Program-made: the position numbers and the translations under genes
In this document: piece after piece, positions 53,588-63,459 of the stretch
How the letters are laid out: every line of letters starts with the position of its first letter
Numbering within the stretch: position 1 is the stretch's first letter
Notes under the pieces: model-generated
Told to the model about the DNA's origin: nothing
The model's input: the letters and a program-made list of their open reading frames with translations, nothing else
The model's database searches: none
Origin: Zobellia laminariae
GTDB taxonomy: Bacteria > Bacteroidota > Bacteroidia > Flavobacteriales > Flavobacteriaceae
NCBI RefSeq assembly: GCF_009725995.1
Contig: NZ_RCNS01000003.1
Span: 62,001 to 126,000, forward strand
DNA length: 64,000 nt
Direction of reading: 5' to 3'

Positions 53588-54427
53588 CTATCTTAGTTCT
53601 GTAATTTTTGCTACATCCATATCATTATAATCAAGGTTCTCACCAGCCATACCCCAAATAAAAGTATAGTTAGAAGTTCCCGAGCCACAGTGAATTGACC
53701 ATGGTGGAGAGATTACCGCTTGGTGGTTGTGCATCCAAATATGACGGGTTTCTTGAGGTTGTCCCATAAAATGACATACGGATTGATTTTCAGGCACATC
53801 TGTATAAAAATAAACTTCCATACGACGATCATGAACGTGAGCTGGCATGGTATTCCAAACGCTTCCCGTTTTTAATTCTGTCATTCCCATTTGAAGCTGG
53901 CAGGTAGTAACGATACCTCCAATTATCATTTGGTTTACGGTCCTGTGATTGGCCGTTTCCAAACTACCCAACTCTAATTTATTGGCCTCTGCCCTACTCA
54001 CTTTTTTTGTAGGATACGAAGCGTGTGCCGGAGCAGAATTGAAATAGAACAGAGCAGGCTCATTTGCATTGTCGCTCTTAAAAATAACTTCCTTAGCACC
54101 TGACCCAATATATAATGCATCTTTATGCTCTATTTTATAGGAGGTTCCATCTACTTCTATGCTTCCGGTAGCTCCTACATTTATTATCCCTATTTCTCTT
54201 CGTTCTAAGAAGTAGCCAGATTTTAATGGGTCTATTGCTTCAAGCTTTAATGAAGTTTTAGGAACGGCAGCTCCCGTAATATATCTGTCATAATGGGAAT
54301 AGGTCATCTTTACCTTTCCTATTTCCATTAAGTTTTCAATTAAGAACTCATCTCTTAATTGTGTAGTATCATACTCCTTTACTGCTTCGGGGCTAGAAGC
54401 ATAACGTGTTTCGTAATTTAATTCCAT
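53588..54427 (-). CDS. kduI: 4-deoxy-L-threo-5-hexosulose-uronate ketol-isomerase
   Basis: The 279-residue cupin has the family motifs GYFLERREIGIINVG and the metal-binding stretch MPAHVHDRRMEVYFY (about 194-208) followed by HIWMHNHQAVISPPWSIHCG. KduI isomerises 5-keto-4-deoxyuronate, the product that forms spontaneously after unsaturated uronates are released by GH88 or GH105 enzymes. It is the first gene of kduI-kduD-DUF4861 and is divergent from HTCS. The upstream C-rich motif is described separately. Confidence 0.95.
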   Translation of the reverse strand: MELNYETRYASSPEAVKEYDTTQLRDEFLIENLMEIGKVKMTYSHYDRYITGAAVPKTSLKLEAIDPLKSGYFLERREIGIINVGATGSIEVDGTSYKIEHKDALYIGSGAKEVIFKSDNANEPALFYFNSAPAHASYPTKKVSRAEANKLELGSLETANHRTVNQMIIGGIVTTCQLQMGMTELKTGSVWNTMPAHVHDRRMEVYFYTDVPENQSVCHFMGQPQETRHIWMHNHQAVISPPWSIHCGSGTSNYTFIWGMAGENLDYNDMDVAKITELR

Positions 54428-54496
54428 ATCTAAAAACAGTTTCGTTTATGTTTTCGTTTCAACTCTATTTTCTGAAGGATAAAAGTACTTTTTAAC

Positions 54497-54536
54497 AGTC
54501 CAACCGTACGGGGCATATAGTCCAAAAAACGGGGGC
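54497..54536. promoter_or_regulatory. putative HTCS operator between kduI and HTCS
   Basis: A direct repeat AGTCCAA-N3/4-ACGGGG occurs at 54497-54513 and 54519-54534; the copies start 22 bp apart. On the minus strand this reads CCCCC-N17-CCCC and resembles the GH88 upstream motif CCCCC-N18-CCCC. AraC-type domains, as in HTCS, typically bind such direct repeats two turns apart. Confidence 0.55.
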
Positions 54537-54648
54537 TAATCATTCAATACTGCCTATTCATGGGGCTGGAGGGCATCACTGGAAATTATAGCTTAGAAAT
54601 TTCTGAAAAGAATCACTAACTTTTACCTTTTATAACACCATATATAGA

Positions 54649-57600
54649 ATGAAGTTTAATTTAGTTCTTATTGTTCTCCTTAGCTTTCTTGAAAACCTTC
54701 AAGCACAAATACCTTACAAGACGGCCAATGAATTGAATTTCAAAAATTATGCTACCGAAGAGGGGCTATCCCAACGTTCGGTAGTGGCCATCGCACAAGA
54801 TACCCGAGGGTACTTGTGGTTTGGCACACGTTACGGACTCAATAGGTTTGATGGACACGAATTCAAAAATTATTATTATGATGCCACAAATGAAAATAGC
54901 CTAAGCAATAGCTGGATCAAAGTATTATTTAAGGATGATAGCGGTACTATCTGGGTGGGAACCAAAAATGGTTTAAACACTTATAATCCCCAAACCGATA
55001 GTTTTGACCGTGTACAAATATCTAATCAAGAAAACAGGCCTTTTAATGGAGAAATATATGATATTATTTCTGACGGAAACGAAGGAATATGGGTAGCTGC
55101 TGATATTGGTTTAATGCACGTAAATTCCAATTCTAAAGAAGTTAAAAATTTCAACGAGTTACATGAGCCCATCAAGCTAGAATCCAATAGAGCACTATCA
55201 CTTCTAAATTTAGAAAATGCCTTGTGGATAGCTACCTCAAAAACAATCCATTTATACAACAAGCAAGAAAATAAAATTCAAACATACGGTTATCCAAAAG
55301 ACCAATCTCCCGAAAGCACAAAGAACTATCATACCGTACTTTTCCAAGATAAGTCCGGGAGCATTTGGTTAGGTCATGACGGTGGACTTGCGAAACTTGA
55401 TAAAGAAAATCTGGAATTTATAGATGTTAAGGATGATAAAAACGCAAAACTAATTGAAAGTCCAGTCCGTACTATTTATGAAGACGATGAACAAAATCTC
55501 TGGATTGGATCCTACAATGGCCTATATCTCTTGAACAAAGCAACAAATGAGCTAATTCATTATAATAACAATCCAGAAGACCCAGAAAGTGTTAGCCAAA
55601 AATCCATTTACAAAATAACAGAAGATTCTAGAGGAGATCTTTGGATTGGCACATGGGCCGGTGGAGTTAACTACTTAAACCGAAAATCCAATGTTTTTAA
55701 AAACTACCAAATAGGTTCCAATGGTTTAAATTATCCGGTTGTAAGTTCTATTGTAGAAACTAAAGAAAAAAACTTATGGGTCGGCACTGAGGGTGGCGGA
55801 CTCAATTACTTCAATACAGCTAAGAATACTTTTAAACATTTTGTTCATGATGAAGGTGATAAAAACTCCATATCCAGCAATAATATAAAAGCGATTGTAA
55901 AAGATAATAACAACAATTTATGGATTGCCACACACAACAAAGGGCTTTCATATGCTTTGCTAGAAAAACAAGGCCCTTCATTTAAAGATTGGGTGGACAA
56001 AACACATACGTTTTCCAACTTTTCTACCAATAGGGCCACTTCTTTAATAGAAGACACGGCTAATAACCTTTGGGTAGGAACAGATAATCGTGGGTTAAAC
56101 TATTATGATACCAAAACGGGGAAAAGTTTTAGAATTGCTGACCCTAATAATATATTGGGCACTTTCATTAGTGTAATTATACAAAGCCCGAAAGAAAAAG
56201 TCCTTCTTGTTGGTGGTGAAAACGGACTTGGCTCAATTTCTATTGACACCAAAGTAATAGAACCTATTAAATTTAAAGAAGGCACCAATACTCCGTACGA
56301 TATTCATAAAGTAATTAGTATTTACCCTCAATCCGGCACCCAATTATGGATAGGTACAGAAGGCGACGGACTCTATTCATATAACCTTAAGTCTAAAAAA
56401 ACGATTAGGTATGGAATAAACAATGGGCTCCCAGACGAAGTAGTTTACGGTATTCTTCCCGATGACCAAGGTTATATCTGGCTTAGTTCAAACAAAGGGT
56501 TGAGCAGGTTGAATACTTCAACGAATGAAATAAAAAACTACTCACAATCAGACGGTTTAGTTAACAATGAATTTAATTATGGAGCCTACTTAAAGACCAA
56601 AAAAGGAGAGCTGGTTTTTGGGGGAGTTAATGGTTTTACCGTTTTCGACCCTAAAAAAATAGAACAAGATTCTTTCATTCCACCTGTGTTAATCGAGAAT
56701 CTGAAAATAGCCAACACCATCCAAAAAAAAGTAGACCACAATTCTTCTAAATTTAAGTTGGCACACAATGAAAACGATATAAGTATTGATTACGTAGCGC
56801 TGGACTATTCTAGACCAAAAAATAACCAGTATGCGTATATGCTAAAAGGATTTGATTCTAAATGGCAATTTGTTGGCAACCAAACAAAAGCCACCTATAC
56901 CAATCTAGATTCTGGCAGCTACACTTTTCTTGTAAAAGCTTCTAACAGTGATGGAGTCTGGAATGGAAAAATTGCCTCTTTAGAAATCCAAATAAAACCG
57001 CCTTATTGGCTTACTTGGTGGGCGTATTTAATTTACGCGATTTTATTAGCGGGTGCTTTTTTATTGATAAGAAGGTACACCCTTATTCGCATTAAAGAAC
57101 GTCATGATTTAAGGAAAGAGCGGCAAGAAAAAACACAGATTCAGGAGTTAAATCAGTTAAAATTACAGCTTTTTACCAATATTTCACATGATTTTAGAAC
57201 ACCGCTAACCCTTATCACCGCACCGTTGCAGCGCCTTATCGAAGAAAAGAAAGGTGATGAACAGATGCAAAGACAACTAACTGGAATGCAGCGAAATGCA
57301 CGCATATTACTTCAACTTATAAATCAGCTTTTAGATTTCAGAAAGGCCGAAAATGGAAAGTTGAAATTGGCTTTTTCCAAAAATGATTTAATTCCTTTTA
57401 TAGAAGAAACAAAAGCCTCTTTTAACGACTTGGCAAAAGATAAAGCTATTCAATTTGAATTAGCGGTACCAGACCCTCCATTAGAAGTTTGGTTTGACCG
57501 TATTGAGATGAAAAAGGTCGTTTTAAATATTTTAAGTAATGCATTTAAATTTACCCCTCCCAATGGCAAAATAAGTATCGAAATTACAACGGAGCATAAT

Positions 57601-58746
57601 GAGGTAAACATTAAAATAAAAGACTCCGGAAGAGGCATCCACAAAAAAGATATCGAATTTGTTTTTGACCGCTATTTTCAACTAGGCCAGAAAAACGATT
57701 TACGTTCTGGAACGGGCGTTGGTCTTGCGTTGGCGAAAGATATTGTTGTACTTCACCAAGGTCAAATAAAAGTAGAAAGCGAGCTTGGCCATGGTTCTTG
57801 TTTCATCATTAGCCTACCCTTAGGAAAAGAACATATACAACCAGAAGACCTCAGTTATGAGGAGCATACCAATGAAACAGACCCATTAGACTACTATGAC
57901 CCATCCATCTTAAAATCTAATTGGGTAAAAGATGAAATAGATAATGAAGCCGAAGTCCATTTTGATGACCACAAACAGACTATTTTAATTGTTGAGGACA
58001 ATGTTGAAGTGAGAGCTTTTGTAAAAGGTATTTTTAATGATGAATTCAATGTACTTGAAGCAAATAATGGAGTTTCAGGAATTCATCTAGCAAAGAACAA
58101 AAGCATAGATTTAATTGTTAGTGATGTAATGATGCCGGAAATGGATGGTATTGAAATGTGCGAAGCCTTAAAGTCTGATGTACTTACAAGTCACATTCCC
58201 GTCATTCTTCTCACAGCTAGAACCTCTTCCAAAATTCAAAAAATAGGTTTTGAGACAGGTGCCGATGCTTACATTACCAAACCTTTTGAAGCCGATTTAT
58301 TAAAACTACAGGCGCAAAACCTTTTAGCTACCCGAAAAAAACTTGCCAAGAAATTTAGAACGGATTTGGCATTAGAACCAAGCGAACTAGAGCTAGTATC
58401 TACGGACGAAGTCTTTCTAAAAAATGCTATGGATATTGTTGAGAAAAACATCTCTAGTACCGAGCTCAATGCAACCTTCCTTAGTGAGAATATCAATATG
58501 AGCCAATCGGTTTTATACCGGAAACTTAAAGCACTAACAGGGAATACCATTTCTGAATTTATTAGAGGCGTACGCTTAAAAAGGGCTGGTCAGCTTCTAC
58601 GAGAAACCGAACTGAATATTAACGATGTAGCTTATGAAGTAGGTTTTAATGATATTAAATATTTTAGGTCTTGTTTCAAAAAAGCGTACGGAAAAACACC
58701 CTCAGCCTATAAAAAACAGACCGCTTTGAACTCTGAGAGCATATGA
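54649..58746 (+). CDS. hybrid two-component system regulator (HTCS)
   Basis: The 1365-residue regulator has a signal peptide (to LQAQ), a two-propeller periplasmic sensor with repeated LWFGT/LWIGT motifs (about 30-680), a Y_Y_Y domain ending YTFLVKASNSDG, a membrane helix (WWAYLIYAILLAGAFLLI), a histidine kinase with His847 in ISHDFRTPL, ATPase motifs (DSGRGI, GTGVGLAL), a receiver with Asp1159 (VSDVMMPEMDG) and a C-terminal AraC HTH (about 1255-1360). It binds oligosaccharide in the periplasm and activates the degradation genes. It is divergent from kduI and precedes the GH88 operon. Confidence 0.95.
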   Translation: MKFNLVLIVLLSFLENLQAQIPYKTANELNFKNYATEEGLSQRSVVAIAQDTRGYLWFGTRYGLNRFDGHEFKNYYYDATNENSLSNSWIKVLFKDDSGTIWVGTKNGLNTYNPQTDSFDRVQISNQENRPFNGEIYDIISDGNEGIWVAADIGLMHVNSNSKEVKNFNELHEPIKLESNRALSLLNLENALWIATSKTIHLYNKQENKIQTYGYPKDQSPESTKNYHTVLFQDKSGSIWLGHDGGLAKLDKENLEFIDVKDDKNAKLIESPVRTIYEDDEQNLWIGSYNGLYLLNKATNELIHYNNNPEDPESVSQKSIYKITEDSRGDLWIGTWAGGVNYLNRKSNVFKNYQIGSNGLNYPVVSSIVETKEKNLWVGTEGGGLNYFNTAKNTFKHFVHDEGDKNSISSNNIKAIVKDNNNNLWIATHNKGLSYALLEKQGPSFKDWVDKTHTFSNFSTNRATSLIEDTANNLWVGTDNRGLNYYDTKTGKSFRIADPNNILGTFISVIIQSPKEKVLLVGGENGLGSISIDTKVIEPIKFKEGTNTPYDIHKVISIYPQSGTQLWIGTEGDGLYSYNLKSKKTIRYGINNGLPDEVVYGILPDDQGYIWLSSNKGLSRLNTSTNEIKNYSQSDGLVNNEFNYGAYLKTKKGELVFGGVNGFTVFDPKKIEQDSFIPPVLIENLKIANTIQKKVDHNSSKFKLAHNENDISIDYVALDYSRPKNNQYAYMLKGFDSKWQFVGNQTKATYTNLDSGSYTFLVKASNSDGVWNGKIASLEIQIKPPYWLTWWAYLIYAILLAGAFLLIRRYTLIRIKERHDLRKERQEKTQIQELNQLKLQLFTNISHDFRTPLTLITAPLQRLIEEKKGDEQMQRQLTGMQRNARILLQLINQLLDFRKAENGKLKLAFSKNDLIPFIEETKASFNDLAKDKAIQFELAVPDPPLEVWFDRIEMKKVVLNILSNAFKFTPPNGKISIEITTEHNEVNIKIKDSGRGIHKKDIEFVFDRYFQLGQKNDLRSGTGVGLALAKDIVVLHQGQIKVESELGHGSCFIISLPLGKEHIQPEDLSYEEHTNETDPLDYYDPSILKSNWVKDEIDNEAEVHFDDHKQTILIVEDNVEVRAFVKGIFNDEFNVLEANNGVSGIHLAKNKSIDLIVSDVMMPEMDGIEMCEALKSDVLTSHIPVILLTARTSSKIQKIGFETGADAYITKPFEADLLKLQAQNLLATRKKLAKKFRTDLALEPSELELVSTDEVFLKNAMDIVEKNISSTELNATFLSENINMSQSVLYRKLKALTGNTISEFIRGVRLKRAGQLLRETELNINDVAYEVGFNDIKYFRSCFKKAYGKTPSAYKKQTALNSESI

Positions 58747-58758
58747 AAATCTTAAAAT

Positions 58759-58785
58759 CCCCCATTATTAACCCATTTATACCCC
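58759..58785. promoter_or_regulatory. putative HTCS operator upstream of GH88
   Basis: CCCCC-N18-CCCC with an inner CCCAT repeat (at 58761 and 58772, 11 bp apart) lies about 100 bp upstream of the GH88 start. Its spacing and TT/TAT bases agree with the minus-strand motif at 54510-54535. Confidence 0.5.
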
Positions 58786-58882
58786 TTTCAAAAACAATAT
58801 CGGCGGTAGTTTAGCTTTAATCAAATCTAGCTTTTAAAAACCCTTAAAGAAGGTCATAAAGAAAAGCTTATAACATGAACAA

Positions 58883-60106
58883 ATGAATATAAAAAACTAC
58901 CTATCTATCGCTGTCGTGATTGTTCTTTTGAATAGTTGTGTCACCAAAACCAACACTGTTACCAAAACAGAAGTTACAAAAACAAATGCTATTAATGTAG
59001 ATGCAGTTTTGGCAGATGCAGAGAAACAACTAGCCCTACAAACAGCAATTGCAGAGAGCCAAAATAAAATACCCAGAACGGTTACTGCAGACGGGGAAAT
59101 GCATTGGGCTCACCAAAATTTTGACTGGACGGAAGGTTTCTTTCCCGGTAGTCAATGGTTTCTTTACCAAGCTACAAATAACGAAATTTGGAAAACAAGA
59201 GCAGAGAAATCCCAGGCTTTATTTGAAGAGCATAAATTTAGAAAGACCAACCATGATTTAGGCTTTGTCTTTAACAACTCCTTTGGACACGGTTACGAGC
59301 TAACGGGCAATGAAGATTTTAAAGCTGTAATGATTGAAGCTGCAAAATCTCTTTCCACAAGATTCAATCCTACAGTAGGTTGTATCCAAAGTTGGGATGT
59401 TGACCGCGGATGGCAGGCAGAAAGAGGCTGGAAGTACCCTGTAATCATTGATAATATGATGAATCTTGAGCTACTTTTTAAAGTTTCAGAATTTACTGGA
59501 GACCCTAAATACAAAGAGATAGCTATTGCACATGCAAACACCACTCTAAAGAATCATTTTAGAGCAGATAACAGTTCCTACCACGTAGTAGATTACGACC
59601 CTGAAACGGGTGAAGTACGCTTCAGGCATACCGCTCAAGGCACGGCCCATGAAAGCGCTTGGACCAGAGGCCAGGCTTGGGGTCTATATGGTTACGCTCT
59701 CTGTTACCGCTATACTAAAGACCCAGCGTATTTAGATATGGCCAAGAAAATAGCCAGCTACATTATCAACCAAAAGAATCAAAAAAATGGTATCCCTTAT
59801 TGGGATTATGATGCTGAAAATATTCCCAACGAACCTTACGATGTATCTGCAGCATGTGTTACGGCTTCGGCCTTGCTGGAGTTAAACACCAACACCAATG
59901 ATGCTTACAAGGCTGATGTTGAGCGAATTTTGACTTCCCTAGCTACAGATGAGTTTACTGCTGAAATAGGAACTAATCATAATTTCATCCTGAAACATAG
60001 CGTAGGAAGCATTCCGCATAACGCAGAAATAGATGTACCGCTCAATTACGCAGATTACTACTACTTGGAAGCTTTGCTTAGATATAAAGAACAATATGAA
60101 AAATAG
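58883..60106 (+). CDS. GH88 unsaturated glucuronyl hydrolase lipoprotein
   Basis: The lipobox VVLLNSC marks a lipoprotein. The alpha/alpha-barrel shows KTNHDLGFVFNNSFG with Asp125, PVIIDNMMNLELL with Asp190 (the positions of Asp88 and Asp149 in characterised GH88 enzymes), GTAHESAWTRGQAWGLYGYA-type core (SAWTRGQAWGLYG) and NGIPYWDYDAENIPNEPYDVS. It hydrates the vinyl ether of 4,5-unsaturated uronic acids at the non-reducing end of lyase products, giving the KduI substrate. It overlaps the next gene by 11 bp. Confidence 0.92.
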   Translation: MNIKNYLSIAVVIVLLNSCVTKTNTVTKTEVTKTNAINVDAVLADAEKQLALQTAIAESQNKIPRTVTADGEMHWAHQNFDWTEGFFPGSQWFLYQATNNEIWKTRAEKSQALFEEHKFRKTNHDLGFVFNNSFGHGYELTGNEDFKAVMIEAAKSLSTRFNPTVGCIQSWDVDRGWQAERGWKYPVIIDNMMNLELLFKVSEFTGDPKYKEIAIAHANTTLKNHFRADNSSYHVVDYDPETGEVRFRHTAQGTAHESAWTRGQAWGLYGYALCYRYTKDPAYLDMAKKIASYIINQKNQKNGIPYWDYDAENIPNEPYDVSAACVTASALLELNTNTNDAYKADVERILTSLATDEFTAEIGTNHNFILKHSVGSIPHNAEIDVPLNYADYYYLEALLRYKEQYEK

Positions 60107-61682
60107 AGGTAGTTTCTCCATAACCTTGTTTCTCCTTTTTACTTGTTCACTGGCAATAAACTGTGCTGCACAAGAAAGTAACGTATGGTTGAATTACAAA
60201 AATGCCGCCCAGAACAACACTGAACCTATACTCCCTAACTTTTCCTATGCGGGCTATAGGTTTAGTGAAACGGGGATTCCCGAGGCAGCTCACAAGGTTT
60301 TTAATGTTCAAGATTTTGGAGCGATACCAGATGATGGTATATCGGACAAGAAAGCTATTATTAAAGCGATTGAGGCCGGAGAGGCAAACGGTAGTGGAAT
60401 TATCTATTTTCCTACCGGAAAGTACCTTATCAACTCTAAAATCGATGATTTAAATACTATTAAAATAACTTCTTCTAACATTGTTTTAAGAGGCCCAAAA
60501 GATGTATCTGAAAAAGCGACATTATTTTTTGAACAAGATATGCCTCCCACAGTACCTAAAAACTTATGGACATCACCATACGCCATACAAACTAGAACAA
60601 CGGAAGAAAGTACGTTCATAACAGATATAACGGGTTCTGCCAGAAGAGAAACCCACACCATACAGGTGGCGAATGCTTCTAAAATTAGAAAAGGGGATTG
60701 GGTCATTGTTCAGGTAAAAGATAACGACCCCAAATTTGTGGAACAGGATATTCACCCCCTACCCTTAAACCCCAAATGGACGTCGATAATTGAAGACGGT
60801 GTACAGGTTAATGAACGGCACAAAGTTGCGTCCGTATCGGGGAACAAAATAACTTTTGTAGACCCCATTCATTATAATATTTCTGAACAGCAGGATTGGA
60901 AACTATATACTTTCCCGCATTTATCAGAAGTAGGTTTTGAGAATTTGACCTTTGAAGGGAATTGGAAAAAAGATTTTGTACACCACCGCTCCGCACGGGA
61001 TGATGGCGGATGGAGCATATTAAACCTGACCGGATTAGTTGATTCTTGGGTGAAAAACTGCACATTTACCAATGTTAACAGAGCCATTTACTTTTCACAT
61101 TGTGCAGCTACAACTGCTCTAAACCTCGTCATTGATGGTAAGATTGGACATAGTGCCGTTAGTGTAGGCGGTGGTTCTACGGGTGTACTTCTTGCCTTTA
61201 TTAATGACAAGGCCGGTATGCAGCATGCATCCGGCGTAGGTGGCGGAAGTACTACGGGCACGGTAATTTGGCGTTCAAAACATCCTGCCCACAGCAGTTT
61301 TGAATCGCATGCCTCACAGCCAAGGTCTACACTTTTTGATAATATTGAAGGTGGATTTTTTAGTGGAAGGGCCGGTGGAGCAGTTAAAAACCTTCCCAAC
61401 CATGGCAGGTATCTTGTTCTTTGGAATTATAATGAAACTGATGAGGCCGAAACCAATTTTCCGTTCGTTGCCAAGCACATGGAATATTGGCGGGTCGTCC
61501 CCCCAATAGTTGTTGGGTTTCATGGTGCTGGTACCACTTTCAAACCAGACGAAGTGCAACTGGTAGAAAGTTTAAACACACCTGTTCAACCAGAATCGCT
61601 ATTTGAAGCTCAGTTAGAATTAAGATTGGGCAAATTACCCAAATGGATACAAGACCTAAAAAACAGTTTACCTAAGGAATAA
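60096..61682 (+). CDS. right-handed beta-helix protein, pectate-lyase superfamily (DUF4955-like)
   Basis: I start at the ATG giving the signal peptide MKNRGSFSITLFLLF and a cut near CAAQ; an upstream start inside GH88 would add 21 polar residues. The mature N-terminus FSYAGYRFSETGIP and then VQDFGAIPDDGISDKKAI with GSGIIYFPTGKYLI are the opening coil of a Pectate_lyase_3 beta-helix. Later rungs read VSVGGGSTGVLLAF and GVGGGSTTGTVIWR. Family members are lyases or hydrolases of uronate polysaccharides. The substrate is not deducible. It lies between GH88 and a sulfatase. Confidence 0.8.
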   Translation: MKNRGSFSITLFLLFTCSLAINCAAQESNVWLNYKNAAQNNTEPILPNFSYAGYRFSETGIPEAAHKVFNVQDFGAIPDDGISDKKAIIKAIEAGEANGSGIIYFPTGKYLINSKIDDLNTIKITSSNIVLRGPKDVSEKATLFFEQDMPPTVPKNLWTSPYAIQTRTTEESTFITDITGSARRETHTIQVANASKIRKGDWVIVQVKDNDPKFVEQDIHPLPLNPKWTSIIEDGVQVNERHKVASVSGNKITFVDPIHYNISEQQDWKLYTFPHLSEVGFENLTFEGNWKKDFVHHRSARDDGGWSILNLTGLVDSWVKNCTFTNVNRAIYFSHCAATTALNLVIDGKIGHSAVSVGGGSTGVLLAFINDKAGMQHASGVGGGSTTGTVIWRSKHPAHSSFESHASQPRSTLFDNIEGGFFSGRAGGAVKNLPNHGRYLVLWNYNETDEAETNFPFVAKHMEYWRVVPPIVVGFHGAGTTFKPDEVQLVESLNTPVQPESLFEAQLELRLGKLPKWIQDLKNSLPKE

Positions 61683-61694
61683 AGAATACGTTCT

Positions 61695-63257
61695 ATGAAA
61701 AAAATAGTACTACTTACCCTTACCCTACTGGCATTTGGTTGTAAAGAAGAAAAAAAACCAGAAATAATACAAACAGAAACCAAAGCCCCTAATGTTCTAA
61801 TTATTTATCCGGACCAATTAAGGCGTTACAGCGCAGGGTTCTGGTCCAAAGAAAAATATAGAGATCATGTCATAGGAAAACCTGATCCCGTGGTTACTCC
61901 CCATATTGATAAATTGGCCGAAAACGGCGTGGTTTTTACGCAAGCGGTCAGCAACTTTCCGCTTTGTAGTCCCGCACGAGGCATGATTTTATCAGGGAGG
62001 TATCCAGAACAAAACGGAATTTGGAACAACTGTAGAAAGGATCGGGACGAAAGTTTACGTGATGACATTGAAACAATAACCGACCTGTTCTATGACGCTG
62101 GTTATAATACTTCCTATTTCGGCAAATGTCATTGGTTGAAAAACGAGCCCTTATTTGACGAAAAAGGAACATACGTAGGTTCTACCGAAAAACCTGGCGG
62201 AAACTACATCAATAGGTATGACACCTATGTTCCCCCAGGAAAATCCAGACATAGTATAGAATATTTTTATCAATCTATCAGGGATACGCACTATAACCCA
62301 TTGGTCTATAGTAATGACCCAAATGCTATTGACGGCAAGAAGGATGGTGAATTGCACGAACCCAAGGCTTTCACACCAAAAATTGAAGCCGAAAAAATTA
62401 AAAACTATCTTCAGAATAAAGATAACCTACGTGATTCCAAAAAGCCTTTCTTTTTAATGTGGTCACTCAATCCTCCCCACAATCCTTGGGACGATGAGAA
62501 TACGGACATGGAAACCCTTGCCAAATACTACAATAAAGAAAAATATCCACAAGACAGCCTATTGGCCGTACGTGATAATGCCGATTTAAAAGTTGCCAGC
62601 TATGTGCGTCATTATTTTGCTAACCTTACCAGTGTAGATAATTATATTGGTCAAGTATTGGAGACCTTAGAGGAAATAGGAGAACTTGATAATACTATTA
62701 TACTTTTTAGTTCTGATCATGGCGAAATGCTAGGAAGCCACAGTAAAGAAGGTAAAAATGTATTTGAAACCGAGTCATTGGCAATCCCCTTTATTGTGCA
62801 TTGGCCAAAAGGCTTGCAGGGCGGTACTATAAACGATGTCCTCTTTGGTGGCCCAGATGTATTACCAACCGTAATGGGCTTGGCAGGGTTGAGCAAAAAC
62901 GTACCGGAAGCTATTGAAGGAATTGACTTTTCTTCTCTTTTGACAGATTCCAACGAAAAAACAGTTCAAAAACCTGAAGGGATTCTACTCATGCTCGCCA
63001 ATTCCCGAGGCATACTCTCCAATAGATACACACTTTGTGTTGACCAGAAAAAGCAAGGAGAATCTAAAACGAAAAGTCTACAAGAAGTTTATATCTACGA
63101 TAATCAAGAAGACCCGTATCAGCTTAAAAAGCTTAGTTTAGAAGAACGACCAGAAGTGGCCGCAAACCTTTTAAGCATACTCGGGAAAGAGCTTAAAAGA
63201 ACCAATGACCCTTGGTATCAACAAAAAAAGTTCAAAGATGTTATCCGGTACGAATAG
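61695..63257 (+). CDS. formylglycine-dependent sulfatase lipoprotein
   Basis: The signal has a lipobox (LLAFGC). The 520-residue S1-type sulfatase has NVLIIYPDQLRR, the activated-Cys motif LCSPARGMILSGRYP, YFGKCHW, WSLNPPHNPW and FSSDHGEMLGSH. The formylglycine Cys is intact, unlike the frame-broken copy at 39 kb. It removes sulfate from a polysaccharide fragment that also carries uronic acid. It follows the beta-helix gene by 12 bp and a 13-bp-stem hairpin ends the operon. Confidence 0.93.
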   Translation: MKKIVLLTLTLLAFGCKEEKKPEIIQTETKAPNVLIIYPDQLRRYSAGFWSKEKYRDHVIGKPDPVVTPHIDKLAENGVVFTQAVSNFPLCSPARGMILSGRYPEQNGIWNNCRKDRDESLRDDIETITDLFYDAGYNTSYFGKCHWLKNEPLFDEKGTYVGSTEKPGGNYINRYDTYVPPGKSRHSIEYFYQSIRDTHYNPLVYSNDPNAIDGKKDGELHEPKAFTPKIEAEKIKNYLQNKDNLRDSKKPFFLMWSLNPPHNPWDDENTDMETLAKYYNKEKYPQDSLLAVRDNADLKVASYVRHYFANLTSVDNYIGQVLETLEEIGELDNTIILFSSDHGEMLGSHSKEGKNVFETESLAIPFIVHWPKGLQGGTINDVLFGGPDVLPTVMGLAGLSKNVPEAIEGIDFSSLLTDSNEKTVQKPEGILLMLANSRGILSNRYTLCVDQKKQGESKTKSLQEVYIYDNQEDPYQLKKLSLEERPEVAANLLSILGKELKRTNDPWYQQKKFKDVIRYE

Positions 63258-63383
63258 TAAACCGTTTCATCTTTGAACTTTATTATACTTAAAACTCAAT
63301 TTATCTCCAACAAACCTTTAACGAATAAGCTAAAGTTTAGGTCCATCCTAGAAATAGCTCCCTACTCGTTAGACTCTTAATAA

Positions 63384-63416
63384 GAACGTGATAGTATACA
63401 TATTACTATCACGTTC
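63384..63416. terminator. terminator between convergent genes
   Basis: GAACGTGATAGTA (63384-63396) and its perfect complement (63404-63416) close a 7-base loop (TACATAT). It lies between the sulfatase and the convergent glycosidase gene. The T-tract on either side is poor, so function as a terminator is probable but not certain. Confidence 0.7.
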
Positions 63417-63459
63417 GTTGTAAAGAGGAATGCAATCCTATGTATTCTTCGTTTAATGG

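Noticed and set aside
61088..61399. Minus-strand 103-codon open frame within the beta-helix gene
   Set aside because: It is fully inside a clear plus-strand gene and has no family-like features.
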